Origin: Prescottella agglutinans
GTDB lineage: Bacteria > Actinomycetota > Actinomycetes > Mycobacteriales > Mycobacteriaceae
Length of the DNA: 64,000 nt
NCBI RefSeq assembly: GCF_004011865.1
Contig: NZ_RKLP01000010.1
Coordinates: 124,001 to 188,000, forward strand
Reading direction: 5' to 3'
Shown here one piece after another: positions 55,578 to 63,210 of the stretch. Within the stretch, counting starts at the first letter, position 1, and the number at the start of each line of letters is the position of its first letter. Below the pieces are notes generated by a model. The model was given only the letters and a program-made list of their open reading frames with translations, did not search any database and was not told the origin of the DNA. The position numbers and the translations under genes were made by a program.

Positions 55578-56347
55578 GCAACGTCGTGTCGCTGCGTCGG
55601 GTGCCGAACGTGCCCGAACCCGAACGGGTGTCGGCAGCGGTCGTGGCCGGTTCGGGCGGTGCGGCAACCACCACGACCGCGTACGGCCTCGCCACCGCAT
55701 TACGGCTGGGCACGGGCAAGGAAGTGTCGGCCGTCGACGCTACGAGCGACGGCGGAAACCTGTTGTCCCGAACGGGATTCGAGGGTGTCGACCCGGCGCG
55801 GTCGATTCGGCAGTTCGAATCCCGCATGGCGCTCACGTCGGCCGGTGTCGTCGTGGTCGGCGGCAGCGACGGGCAGCCCAGCGATCCCGCGATCGTCGAC
55901 GAACTCCTCGCGGCCCGCCACAGTGCCCGCATCCACGACGTCGGCACGGCACTGCGGTCGCCGCGGCTGGCCCCGCTGATCCGGTCCGGCGCTGCGCTGG
56001 TGATGGTGGCGCCCGCCCGATCCGAGCCGCTCAGCCGCATGCGCGACGCGCTCACCTGGATCATGTCGACGTACGGTGCGCAGACCCTCGGTGACGCGAT
56101 CATCGTCGTCTCACACCAGTTGCCCGACGCCCCGGTCGATCTGGCGCCGATCCGGGATGCGCTGGCCCCCCGTGTCGCCGGATTCGTCGAGGTCCCGTTC
56201 GACCCCGCACTCGCGCAACCCGGCGTTCTCGACCACCGCAGGCTCACGCCCGCGACCCTCGATGCCTGGGCCGGCGCTCTCGACGTTCTCGGCGGGCTCT
56301 TGTCGCGTTCTGAGCCGGGAACGAAGACCGGCAGCGAACTCGCCTAG
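55574..56347 (+). CDS. MinD/ParA-like protein with degenerate P-loop
   Basis: A 257-residue protein with the overall pattern of a MinD/ParA-type deviant-Walker ATPase: VVAGSGGAATTTTAYGLATAL at residues 23-43 occupies the P-loop position, VVSAVDATSDGGN-like and VVVGGSDG segments follow, and later strands ALVMVAPARSEPL and AIIVVSHQLPD match the fold. The canonical GGxGKTT lysine is absent; the loop reads GGAATTTT. It probably cannot hydrolyse ATP normally and may act as a structural or sensing partner. It is translationally coupled (ATGA) to the membrane protein with the charged repeat. Confidence 0.65.
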   Translation: MSNVVSLRRVPNVPEPERVSAAVVAGSGGAATTTTAYGLATALRLGTGKEVSAVDATSDGGNLLSRTGFEGVDPARSIRQFESRMALTSAGVVVVGGSDGQPSDPAIVDELLAARHSARIHDVGTALRSPRLAPLIRSGAALVMVAPARSEPLSRMRDALTWIMSTYGAQTLGDAIIVVSHQLPDAPVDLAPIRDALAPRVAGFVEVPFDPALAQPGVLDHRRLTPATLDAWAGALDVLGGLLSRSEPGTKTGSELA

Positions 56348-56450
56348 CCGGCGAGTTCACTGGGCTCGTCGCGGAGTCGCGAGAGATCGTGGAAGCGTAG
56401 ACTTTCCCCGGAGACAGAGTCGCTGGCAGGCGACAGTTCGGCGGTCTGAA

Positions 56451-58772
56451 ATGACGGTCAAGGCGGGCAACCTGCCGTTCGAACTGACCAGTTTCGTCGG
56501 TCGGCGGTCAGAGGCTACGGAGGCGCGGCGCCTTGTCTCGGAATCGCGCCTGGTCACGTTCACCGGTCTCGGGGGCGTGGGCAAGACGCGACTCGCGCTC
56601 CGTGTCGCGGAGGATGCACGCAGGGCTTTCACCGGCGGGGCATGGCTCGTCGAACTGGGCGAACTGCAGGAGTCGGCGCTCCTCGAACAGACGGTGATCG
56701 GGGCCCTCGGTATCCAGGACCGGTCGACTCGTGCACCACGAGCAATCCTCATCGACCACCTGGGCGACAGTCGAGTCCTGTTGGTGCTGGACAACTGTGA
56801 GCATCTGGTGGCGGCCGTCGCGGACCTGACGGTCGACTTGCTCCGGCACTGTCCGGGACTGACCGTGCTGGCAACGAGTCGTGAACGGCTCGGTGTTCCC
56901 GGGGAGACCGTCATGCGGGTACCACCGCTGGACGTGCCCGGCGAACCCGGATCCGGTTCTCTTCCGGCGGAGACGTCGGACGGGGACGCGGTGGCGCTGT
57001 TCGAACAGCGTGCGCAGGCCGCGTTACCGGACTTCCGGATCACCGAGGGGAACCGCGTCGCGGTGGAACGGATCTGCCGGCAGCTGGAGGGTCTGCCCCT
57101 GCCGATCGAACTGGCCGCTGCCCGGCTGCGTGCGATGTCGGTCGACGAGATCCTGCATCGACTGGGCGATCGCTTCCGACTCCTCACTCGCGGCAGCCGG
57201 AGTGCGCCGAGTCGGCAGCAGACGCTCAAATGGAGCATCGACTGGGGCTACGACCTGTGCACACCGCCGGAACAGTGGCTGTGGACGCACCTGACCGTTT
57301 TCGCGGGCAGCTTCGATCTGGAGGCGGTGGAGGGCATTCTCTCCGGGGAGGCGGTGTACGGCGAGCTGATCGACCTCGTGACGTCGCTGGTCGACAAGTC
57401 GGTTCTGATTCGCGAGGAGGCCGGCGCCACCGTCCGGTACCGGATGCTCGAGACGCTTCGCGACTACGGTCGCGGCCTGCTGCGCGACGAGGAGTGGACG
57501 TCCCTGCAGCGTCGGCACCGCGATTGGTACCAGCAGGTCGTGCTGTGGGCCGGGGCCGACTGGATCGGGCCCCGACAGCTCGACTGGATGACGCGGATGG
57601 ACCAGGACGTCCCCAACGTCCGCAGCTCGCTGGAGTTCAGCCTGACCGATCCGGATTCGGTCGGGGACGCGCTGTGTGTCGCGGCTGCCCTGCACGACTA
57701 CTGCCTGCCGCGCGGCCGATTCAGCGAAGGGCGCTACTGGGTGGATCGCGCCTTGGCGAGGGCACCTGCGCACACCGTCGGGGACCTCGGGGTAGTCGTG
57801 GTCGAAGCGTCGGTCACCGGCAGTCTGCTGGCCGCGCTGCAGCGGGACATCCCCGCGGCAGCGGCCCTGGCCGAGGACGCGCGTCGCCGCGCCGAGGAGT
57901 TGTCGGACGAGGAGACGCGGGCGTTGGCGACCTACGCGGTCGGATTCGTCGCCGTCGCCGACGGTGATCTTCCCCGCGGCGCCGAGCACCTCGAGCGGGC
58001 GATCCGCGGGTTCCGGGCCGACGACGACATTCTCCGCCTGGTCCCGGCGCTGTACTGGTTCGCCTTCGTGATCGATGCTCTGGGGAACGCGGACCGAGCC
58101 GCGAGCCTCTACGAGGAAGTGCTGGCGCTCACGGAGTCGCACGGTGAAATCATGTGGCGCGCAATGGCGATGTCGGACTACGGCTCCGCGCTGTGGCGGT
58201 GGGGGAGTCGCTCGCGGGGAACCACGATGCTCGCGGATTCCCTCGGCCTGCTGCGCAGGATGAGCAACCTGTTCGGGTGCGCGTGGTGCTTCGAGGAGCT
58301 CGCATGGACGGCCGCGGATCGGGACCCGGAACTCGCGGCCGTGCTGATGGGTGCGGCCGATGCCCAGTTCACGGCCACGGGAAGCCCGATGGCGACCTTC
58401 GGGGCGCTCGTCGCCCATCACGACGTGTGCATGGAGACGGTGCGTAATGCTCTCGGAGACAGGGCAGTCGAGAGGGCGATCGATCACGGAAGGTCGTTGA
58501 GCCTCGATGAGGCGATCGCCCGCGCGCTCGAGGAGCAGCCGATCGAGGCGTCGACGGTCCCCGAGGCCGACGGCGCAGTCCCGCTGACACGGCGGGAGAC
58601 GGAGATCGCCGAACTGGTCGCCACGGGGATGACCAACAAGGCGATCGCGGAGCGACTCGTGATCTCGCAGCGGACGGTCGAGGGGCACGTCGAGCGAATT
58701 CGGGAGAAGCTCGGCTTCGCCTCACGCACCCAGATCGCAACCTGGGTCGTCCAGCGGGACGAGTCGCCCTGA
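56451..58772 (+). CDS. Large ATP-binding LuxR-family regulator
   Basis: A 773-residue regulator of the NB-ARC/AAA plus LuxR type. The P-loop GLGGVGKT is at residues 39-46, Walker B VLLVLDNCEHL near 108, and the sensor-type LATSRERLGVPGE follows. The middle (about 400-690) is helical and TPR-like. The C-terminal HTH spans 712-770: LTRRETEIAELVATGMTNKA, then IAERLVISQRTVEGHVERIR. ATP binding and a ligand in the TPR region would control DNA binding. The HTH is closely related to that of the hydrolase-LuxR fusion at 49951. It starts 103 bp after the MinD-like gene and may regulate the cassette. A repeat-type terminator follows. Confidence 0.85.
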   Translation: MTVKAGNLPFELTSFVGRRSEATEARRLVSESRLVTFTGLGGVGKTRLALRVAEDARRAFTGGAWLVELGELQESALLEQTVIGALGIQDRSTRAPRAILIDHLGDSRVLLVLDNCEHLVAAVADLTVDLLRHCPGLTVLATSRERLGVPGETVMRVPPLDVPGEPGSGSLPAETSDGDAVALFEQRAQAALPDFRITEGNRVAVERICRQLEGLPLPIELAAARLRAMSVDEILHRLGDRFRLLTRGSRSAPSRQQTLKWSIDWGYDLCTPPEQWLWTHLTVFAGSFDLEAVEGILSGEAVYGELIDLVTSLVDKSVLIREEAGATVRYRMLETLRDYGRGLLRDEEWTSLQRRHRDWYQQVVLWAGADWIGPRQLDWMTRMDQDVPNVRSSLEFSLTDPDSVGDALCVAAALHDYCLPRGRFSEGRYWVDRALARAPAHTVGDLGVVVVEASVTGSLLAALQRDIPAAAALAEDARRRAEELSDEETRALATYAVGFVAVADGDLPRGAEHLERAIRGFRADDDILRLVPALYWFAFVIDALGNADRAASLYEEVLALTESHGEIMWRAMAMSDYGSALWRWGSRSRGTTMLADSLGLLRRMSNLFGCAWCFEELAWTAADRDPELAAVLMGAADAQFTATGSPMATFGALVAHHDVCMETVRNALGDRAVERAIDHGRSLSLDEAIARALEEQPIEASTVPEADGAVPLTRRETEIAELVATGMTNKAIAERLVISQRTVEGHVERIREKLGFASRTQIATWVVQRDESP

Positions 58773-58782
58773 CCCGACGAGC

Positions 58783-58825
58783 GAAGGGACCCTTCACGCG
58801 CTGGTGGCGCACGAAGGGTCCCTTC
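58783..58825. terminator. Palindromic GAAGGG/CCCTTC element, copy 5
   Basis: GAAGGGACCCTTC (58783-58795) and GAAGGGTCCCTTC (58813-58825) pair perfectly over 13 bp, and each arm is itself palindromic. The inner GCGC/GCGC pair tightens the loop. Between the convergent LuxR and ipdC genes. Confidence 0.85.
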
Positions 58826-58844
58826 AGACGAAAACCCGGACCGG

Positions 58845-59909
58845 TCAGGCCTTGAGGTCTCCAAGCGCGTCGATACGCTTCACGGCGTCGGCCATGATGC
58901 GGTCGATCAGTTCCTTGCAGCTGGGCAGGTCGTCGATCATGCCGACCACCTGGCCGGACGCGAGCACGCCCGCCTCCGTGTTGCCCTCGACCAGACCGGC
59001 CTTGAGCAGCATCGGGGTGTTGGCGGCCATGATGATCTGCTGCCACGTGCGGTCGCTGGACTTCTTCATCGCCAGGCCGTCCTTGGCCAGCGTCGTCCAC
59101 TTCATGCCCGTCATCGCCTTGAACTTCATGGCGTTCTTGGCAGCGGCGACGAGACCCTTTGCGTAGCTGGACTTCTCCAGTGCATTCACCAGGTCGGTGT
59201 CGAGCACGCGGTGCGGCATGCCGTCGACCTTCAGCGACACCGTGGTGTCGGTCAGGCCGCGCTTGAGGTACTCCTGCTTGACCGAGTCCGGCACCGCCGA
59301 GTCGCTCGTGAGAAGGAAGCGGGTGCCCATCGCGACGCCCGCGGCGCCGTACGACAGCGCCGCGGCCAGGCCGCGACCGTCGAAGAAGCCGCCGCCTGCG
59401 ACGACCGGGATGTCGACCGCGTCGAGCACGGACGGCAGCAGCAGCGTCGTCGCGACACCACCGGTGTGGCCACCGCCCTCACCGCCCTGCACGATCACCG
59501 CGTCGGCGCCCCACGAGGCCACCTTCACGGCGTGCTTGGCGGCACCGATCGACGGGATCACGACGATCCCGTTGTCCTTGAGCTTGGCGATCAGTTCCTT
59601 CTTGGGCGCCAACGCGAACGAGGCAACCTTGACGCCCTCGCGGATCAGCAGATCGCAGCGCTTGGAGGCGTCCGACGCGTCGGCGCGCATGTTGACGCCG
59701 AACGGCTTGTCGGTGAGCTGCTTGGTCTTCTTGACCGCAGCCTCGAGCTCCTCGTACGTCATCGTCGCCGAGGCGAGGATGCCGAGGCCGCCGGCGTTGG
59801 CGGTGGCCGCGGTCAGGCGCGGGCCGGAGACCCAGCCCATGCCCGTCTGCACGATCGGATGCTCGACGCCCACCAGCTCGGTGAACGGCGTCTTCAGCAC
59901 CTGGCTCAC
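58845..59909 (-). CDS. ipdC: NPD-family flavin oxidoreductase of HIP catabolism (Rv3553-like)
   Basis: A 354-residue TIM-barrel FMN enzyme of the nitronate monooxygenase-like (2-nitropropane dioxygenase) family. It opens ELVGVEHPIVQTGMGWVSGP, and FMN-binding signatures IVQGGEGGGHTGG and PVVAGGGFFDGRGLAAAL follow. It matches Rv3553 (IpdC) and is required for HIP catabolism in related organisms, acting on C/D-ring CoA thioesters. GTG start overlaps the ipdB stop (GTGA). Last gene of the minus-strand unit echA20-ipdA-ipdB-ipdC. Confidence 0.88.
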   Translation of the reverse strand: MSQVLKTPFTELVGVEHPIVQTGMGWVSGPRLTAATANAGGLGILASATMTYEELEAAVKKTKQLTDKPFGVNMRADASDASKRCDLLIREGVKVASFALAPKKELIAKLKDNGIVVIPSIGAAKHAVKVASWGADAVIVQGGEGGGHTGGVATTLLLPSVLDAVDIPVVAGGGFFDGRGLAAALSYGAAGVAMGTRFLLTSDSAVPDSVKQEYLKRGLTDTTVSLKVDGMPHRVLDTDLVNALEKSSYAKGLVAAAKNAMKFKAMTGMKWTTLAKDGLAMKKSSDRTWQQIIMAANTPMLLKAGLVEGNTEAGVLASGQVVGMIDDLPSCKELIDRIMADAVKRIDALGDLKA

Positions 59910-60655
59910 AGCGAGACCTCGCGGTCACGCAGGTTCTTCGGGTCGATGACCTCGCGGATCAGGCGAAGCTCCTCGGCGGTGGGCTCACGGGTGATGCCCG
60001 CCGAGTCCAGACCGGCGATCTCGAAGGACGTGTTGGCCTTGACGTCCTCGGCGGTGACGCCGGGGTGCAGGGTGACCGCGCGCATCGTCTGGCCGGGGCC
60101 CTGGAAGTCGAAGACACCCAGGTTGGTGACCACCTGGTGGTTCTTCAGGAAGCGGAACGCCGGGTTCTCCGGGTCGACCTTGTCGTAGCCGACACCGCAC
60201 ACCACGTCGACCTTGTCCGCGAACACGCGCGAGGAGTGCTTGCCCACCCAGTAGCTGGTGGCGTGGTTGATCGTGTTGCCGGGGGCGCCGCGCAGGCCGA
60301 ACATCTGGCGGGTCGGCTTGTCGAGCGGGCCGAACGCCGAGAGGTTCTGGTTGCCGAACTTGTCGATCTGGTTCGCGCCCATCACCACGTGGCGTCGGCC
60401 GGAGGCGACCACGTCGAACACCTTGGAGAACGGGATGTAGCCCTCGATCGGCGCGCTGGCACCGATGGCCGGGGCCTCGGCCAGGATCAGGGCCTCGCCG
60501 TCCGTGATGATCAGGTCGGGCTCGGTGGTGAGCTTGGCCAGGCGGGCACCGATCAGCGGCAGCGTCGCCATGGGGGAGGCGAAGATCTCGCCGGCGTCGG
60601 TGAACAGCTCGGCGCACGCGACGGCGCAGTACTCCGCGCGGGTTACCTCGGTCAT
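59906..60655 (-). CDS. ipdB: COCHEA-CoA hydrolase beta subunit
   Basis: A 249-residue class I CoA-transferase-fold subunit. With IpdA it forms a heteromeric hydrolase that opens the last steroid ring by retro-Claisen cleavage of COCHEA-CoA, without true CoA-transferase activity. Recognisable blocks are DLIITDGEALILAEAPAIG, VVMGANQIDKFGNQNLSAFG and VDVVCGVGYDKVDPENPAF. ATG 60655 overlaps the ipdA stop (ATGA) and the stop overlaps ipdC. The call rests on pairing with IpdA and gene order equal to Rv3552-Rv3551. Confidence 0.9.
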   Translation of the reverse strand: MTEVTRAEYCAVACAELFTDAGEIFASPMATLPLIGARLAKLTTEPDLIITDGEALILAEAPAIGASAPIEGYIPFSKVFDVVASGRRHVVMGANQIDKFGNQNLSAFGPLDKPTRQMFGLRGAPGNTINHATSYWVGKHSSRVFADKVDVVCGVGYDKVDPENPAFRFLKNHQVVTNLGVFDFQGPGQTMRAVTLHPGVTAEDVKANTSFEIAGLDSAGITREPTAEELRLIREVIDPKNLRDREVSL

Positions 60656-61542
60656 GACTTCTGCTCCTCTGCGAACTTGCGCACGGCTGCCTGGTAGTCG
60701 TCCTCGCTGCCGGACAGGTAGGTGTCGGCGAAGGCCTGCCATGCCTCGGGGGTCTTGGAGGACTCGGCGTAGTGGCGCTGGAACTTCTCGTCGCGCTTGT
60801 AGCTGCCGGCGAAGGTGAAGTGGGCGCCGTTGGGGGCCTCGGTGACGGTGTCGACCATCGAGCGGTTCAGGATCAGGGCCTGATTCGGGACCGACTTGAC
60901 GAGCTCCTCGGTCGAGACGATCTTGTCGACGCTGAGGATGCGCTGCTCGGCCGCGAGGCAGAACAGGTCGTCGAAGTACGGGTCGACGCCGGTGTACGCG
61001 GCGTTGCCGCGCTCGTCGGCCAGGTCCAGGTGGACCAGGGCGGCATCGAGGTTCAGCGCGGGCATCGCGATGAGGGTCTCGGTGCGGCCGTCGGCGTCCG
61101 GGTACGGCGACGCGACGGTCTTGAGCTCGTCGCCCCAGACGGTCTGTGCATCCGAACCGAGGCCGGCGCGGATCGGCATGAACGGCAGGCGCGCGGCGGC
61201 GGCCTGCAGGCCGGCCTTGACCATGCCCTCGTCCATCTCGCGGGACTCGATGGTCCCGGCGACGCGGGCCTGCGCGAACCAGGGGTCGTAGAACGGCGCC
61301 GAGTCCAGGGACACGAAGCCGTAGTAGGCGCGCTTGACCTTGCCGGCGGAGATCAGCAGGCCGAGGTCCGGGCCGAGGTACCCGACGACGGTCAGGTCCT
61401 TGACGTCGCTGCGCAGCAGCGCGCGGACGAGCGCCATCGGCTTGCGCCGCGAGCCCCAGCCGCCGATGCCGATGGTCATCCCGCTCTGGATACCGGCGAC
61501 TGCCTCATCCAGTGAGCGGCGCTTTTCGCGCTTCTCAGCCAT
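60652..61542 (-). CDS. ipdA: COCHEA-CoA hydrolase alpha subunit
   Basis: A 296-residue partner of IpdB with the class I CoA-transferase alpha fold. The N-terminal MTIGIGGWGSRRKPMALVRA corresponds to the CoA-binding glycine loop, and PYFDDLFCLAAEQRILSVDKIV to the conserved centre. ATG 61542 overlaps the echA20 stop (TAATG). Position and sequence match Rv3551. The heteromer acts on the CoA thioester produced by EchA20. Confidence 0.9.
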   Translation of the reverse strand: MAEKREKRRSLDEAVAGIQSGMTIGIGGWGSRRKPMALVRALLRSDVKDLTVVGYLGPDLGLLISAGKVKRAYYGFVSLDSAPFYDPWFAQARVAGTIESREMDEGMVKAGLQAAAARLPFMPIRAGLGSDAQTVWGDELKTVASPYPDADGRTETLIAMPALNLDAALVHLDLADERGNAAYTGVDPYFDDLFCLAAEQRILSVDKIVSTEELVKSVPNQALILNRSMVDTVTEAPNGAHFTFAGSYKRDEKFQRHYAESSKTPEAWQAFADTYLSGSEDDYQAAVRKFAEEQKS

Positions 61543-62327
61543 TACTTGCTGTCTCCCTTGGGTGCGGTGGTGTTCGACTTCGGCTTGCCGGTGGCGACGA
61601 ACTCGTCGCGGTGCTCGTCGGCGACGCCGGCGAGGTTCAGCTCGAACGTGAAGCCCTGCTCGATCCGGTAGCTGGTGTGCACGTCCATCACGTCGATGCG
61701 GTTGATGGCTTCCTTGGCGCGGCGGATGACCCGGGTGTCCTTGGCAGCGATCTCGCCGGCGATCTTCAGCGCGCAGGCGTCGAGTTCGGCGCGCGGGACC
61801 ACGTCGTACACGGAACCGAAGTGCTTGAGCGTCTGGGCGTCGACGTTCTTGGCCGTGTAGTACAGCGTGCGCATCATGTGCTGCGGGACCAGGCGCGCGA
61901 GGTGCGTCGCAGCGCCGAGCGCGCCGCGGTCCACCTCGGGCAGGCCGAAGATGGCGTCGTCGGACGCGACGATGACGTCCGCGTTGCCGACCAGGCCGAT
62001 GCCCCCGCCGACGCAGAAGCCGTTGACGGCGACCACGACGGGAACCTCGCAGTCGTAGACCGCGGAGAACGCCGCCGCGCAGCCGCGGTTGGCGTCGATG
62101 AGGGCGCCGTGGCCCTCGGTGGCCTGCATCTCCTTGATGTCGACGCCGGCGTTGAAGCCGCGTCCCTCGGCGCGCAGGATCACCACGCGGGTCTCGGGAT
62201 CCTTGCCCGCAGCCAGGATGGCGTCGGCCAACTCGAACCAGCCCTTGGACGGGATGGCGTTCACCGGCGGGTAGTCGACGGTGACCGTGGTGATCCCGGC
62301 ACCGTCCGAGGTCGAAGTGATGCCCAT
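61542..62327 (-). CDS. echA20: HIEC-CoA ring hydrolase (crotonase family)
   Basis: A 261-residue crotonase-fold enzyme that hydrolytically opens ring D (HIEC-CoA to COCHEA-CoA) in HIP degradation. The oxyanion segments are LRAEGRGFNAGVDIK (residues 51-65) and VNGFCVGGGIGLVGNADV; the E/D catalytic region lies in FGLPEVDRGALG. Length and neighbours match Rv3550. First gene of the minus-strand ipd unit, with a KstR2-type operator 28 bp upstream and divergent SDR genes on the other side. Confidence 0.9.
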   Translation of the reverse strand: MGITSTSDGAGITTVTVDYPPVNAIPSKGWFELADAILAAGKDPETRVVILRAEGRGFNAGVDIKEMQATEGHGALIDANRGCAAAFSAVYDCEVPVVVAVNGFCVGGGIGLVGNADVIVASDDAIFGLPEVDRGALGAATHLARLVPQHMMRTLYYTAKNVDAQTLKHFGSVYDVVPRAELDACALKIAGEIAAKDTRVIRRAKEAINRIDVMDVHTSYRIEQGFTFELNLAGVADEHRDEFVATGKPKSNTTAPKGDSK

Positions 62328-62354
62328 GGCATGTTCCTTACGTCTGTTGACCGA

Positions 62355-62372
62355 ACCAAGCGATTGCTTGGT
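62355..62372. promoter_or_regulatory. KstR2 operator between echA20 and the SDR genes
   Basis: ACCAAGCGATTGCTTGGT is a palindrome with 7-bp arms. Its minus strand holds AGCAATCGCTTGGT, identical to the site upstream of kstR2. An outer CGTCTGT/ACAGACG inverted repeat (62341-62347, 62381-62387) surrounds it. It controls both divergent units. Confidence 0.8.
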
Positions 62373-62424
62373 AAGTTATCACAGACGGGTGCGAATGACC
62401 CGTGCCGCTTCAGGGAGGAACAAG

Positions 62425-63210
62425 GTGGATCTCGGTCTCGAAGGCAAGGTCGTACTGGTGACGGGCGGAGTGCGCGGAATCGGTGCCGGAATCAGCCGGT
62501 CCTTCCTGCGCGCGGGGGCGACGGTGGTGACGTGCGCGCGGCGCCCGAGGGAAGAGACTGCCGAACCCATCGAGGTCGACGGCCGCGGTGTCGACTTCAT
62601 CGCGTGCGACGTCCGGGACGCCGAGCAGGTGCAGTCGATGGTCGATCAGATCGTCGCCAAGTACGGCCGGCTGGACTCCGTCGTCAACAACGCCGGCGGC
62701 GCCCCGTTCGCGATGGCGGCCGACGCCAGCCCCAAGTTCCACTCCAAGATCGTCGAGCTGAACCTGCTCGCGCCGCTGCTGATCTCGCAGATCGCCAACG
62801 CGGTCATGCAGAAGCAGGACGACGGCGGATCGATCGTGATGATCTCCTCCGTCAGCGGCAGCCGCCCCTCCCCGGGCACCGCCGCGTACGGCGCGGCCAA
62901 GGCCGGCATCGACTCCCTCGCGGCGAGCCTGTCCGTCGAGTGGGCCCCCAAGGTGCGGGTCAACTCGATCGTCGTCGGCCTGGTGCAGACCGAGCTGAGT
63001 CACCTGCACTACGGCGACGAGGCCGGTATCGACGCCGTCGGCGCCACCGTCCCGCTGGGTCGGATGGCCCGTCCCGAGGACATCGGCAACTGTGCGACAT
63101 TCCTGGCATCCCCGCTGGCGGCCTACGTCAGCGGTTCGACCCTTACCGTCCACGGCGGCGGCGAGCGCCCGGCCTTCCTGGCCGCGGCTACTACAGAGGA
63201 GAACAAGTGA
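62425..63210 (+). CDS. SDR-family oxidoreductase (Rv3549c-like)
   Basis: A 261-residue SDR. TGGVRGIGAG at residues 11-20 binds the cofactor, NNAGG near 90 and YGAAKAG (Tyr and Lys) form the active site, with a preceding Ser in ISSVSG. GTG 62425 has AGGGAGGA upstream. It matches the position of Rv3549c, divergent from echA20 in M. tuberculosis, and belongs to the KstR2 regulon. Its precise step in C/D-ring degradation is not established from sequence. The stop overlaps the next SDR start (GTGA). Confidence 0.85.
   Translation: MDLGLEGKVVLVTGGVRGIGAGISRSFLRAGATVVTCARRPREETAEPIEVDGRGVDFIACDVRDAEQVQSMVDQIVAKYGRLDSVVNNAGGAPFAMAADASPKFHSKIVELNLLAPLLISQIANAVMQKQDDGGSIVMISSVSGSRPSPGTAAYGAAKAGIDSLAASLSVEWAPKVRVNSIVVGLVQTELSHLHYGDEAGIDAVGATVPLGRMARPEDIGNCATFLASPLAAYVSGSTLTVHGGGERPAFLAAATTEENK

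Noticed and set aside
53236-56347. Type VII secretion (ESX) locus
   Set aside because: No WXG100 proteins, EccC-like ATPase or mycosin is present; only a loose MinD resemblance.
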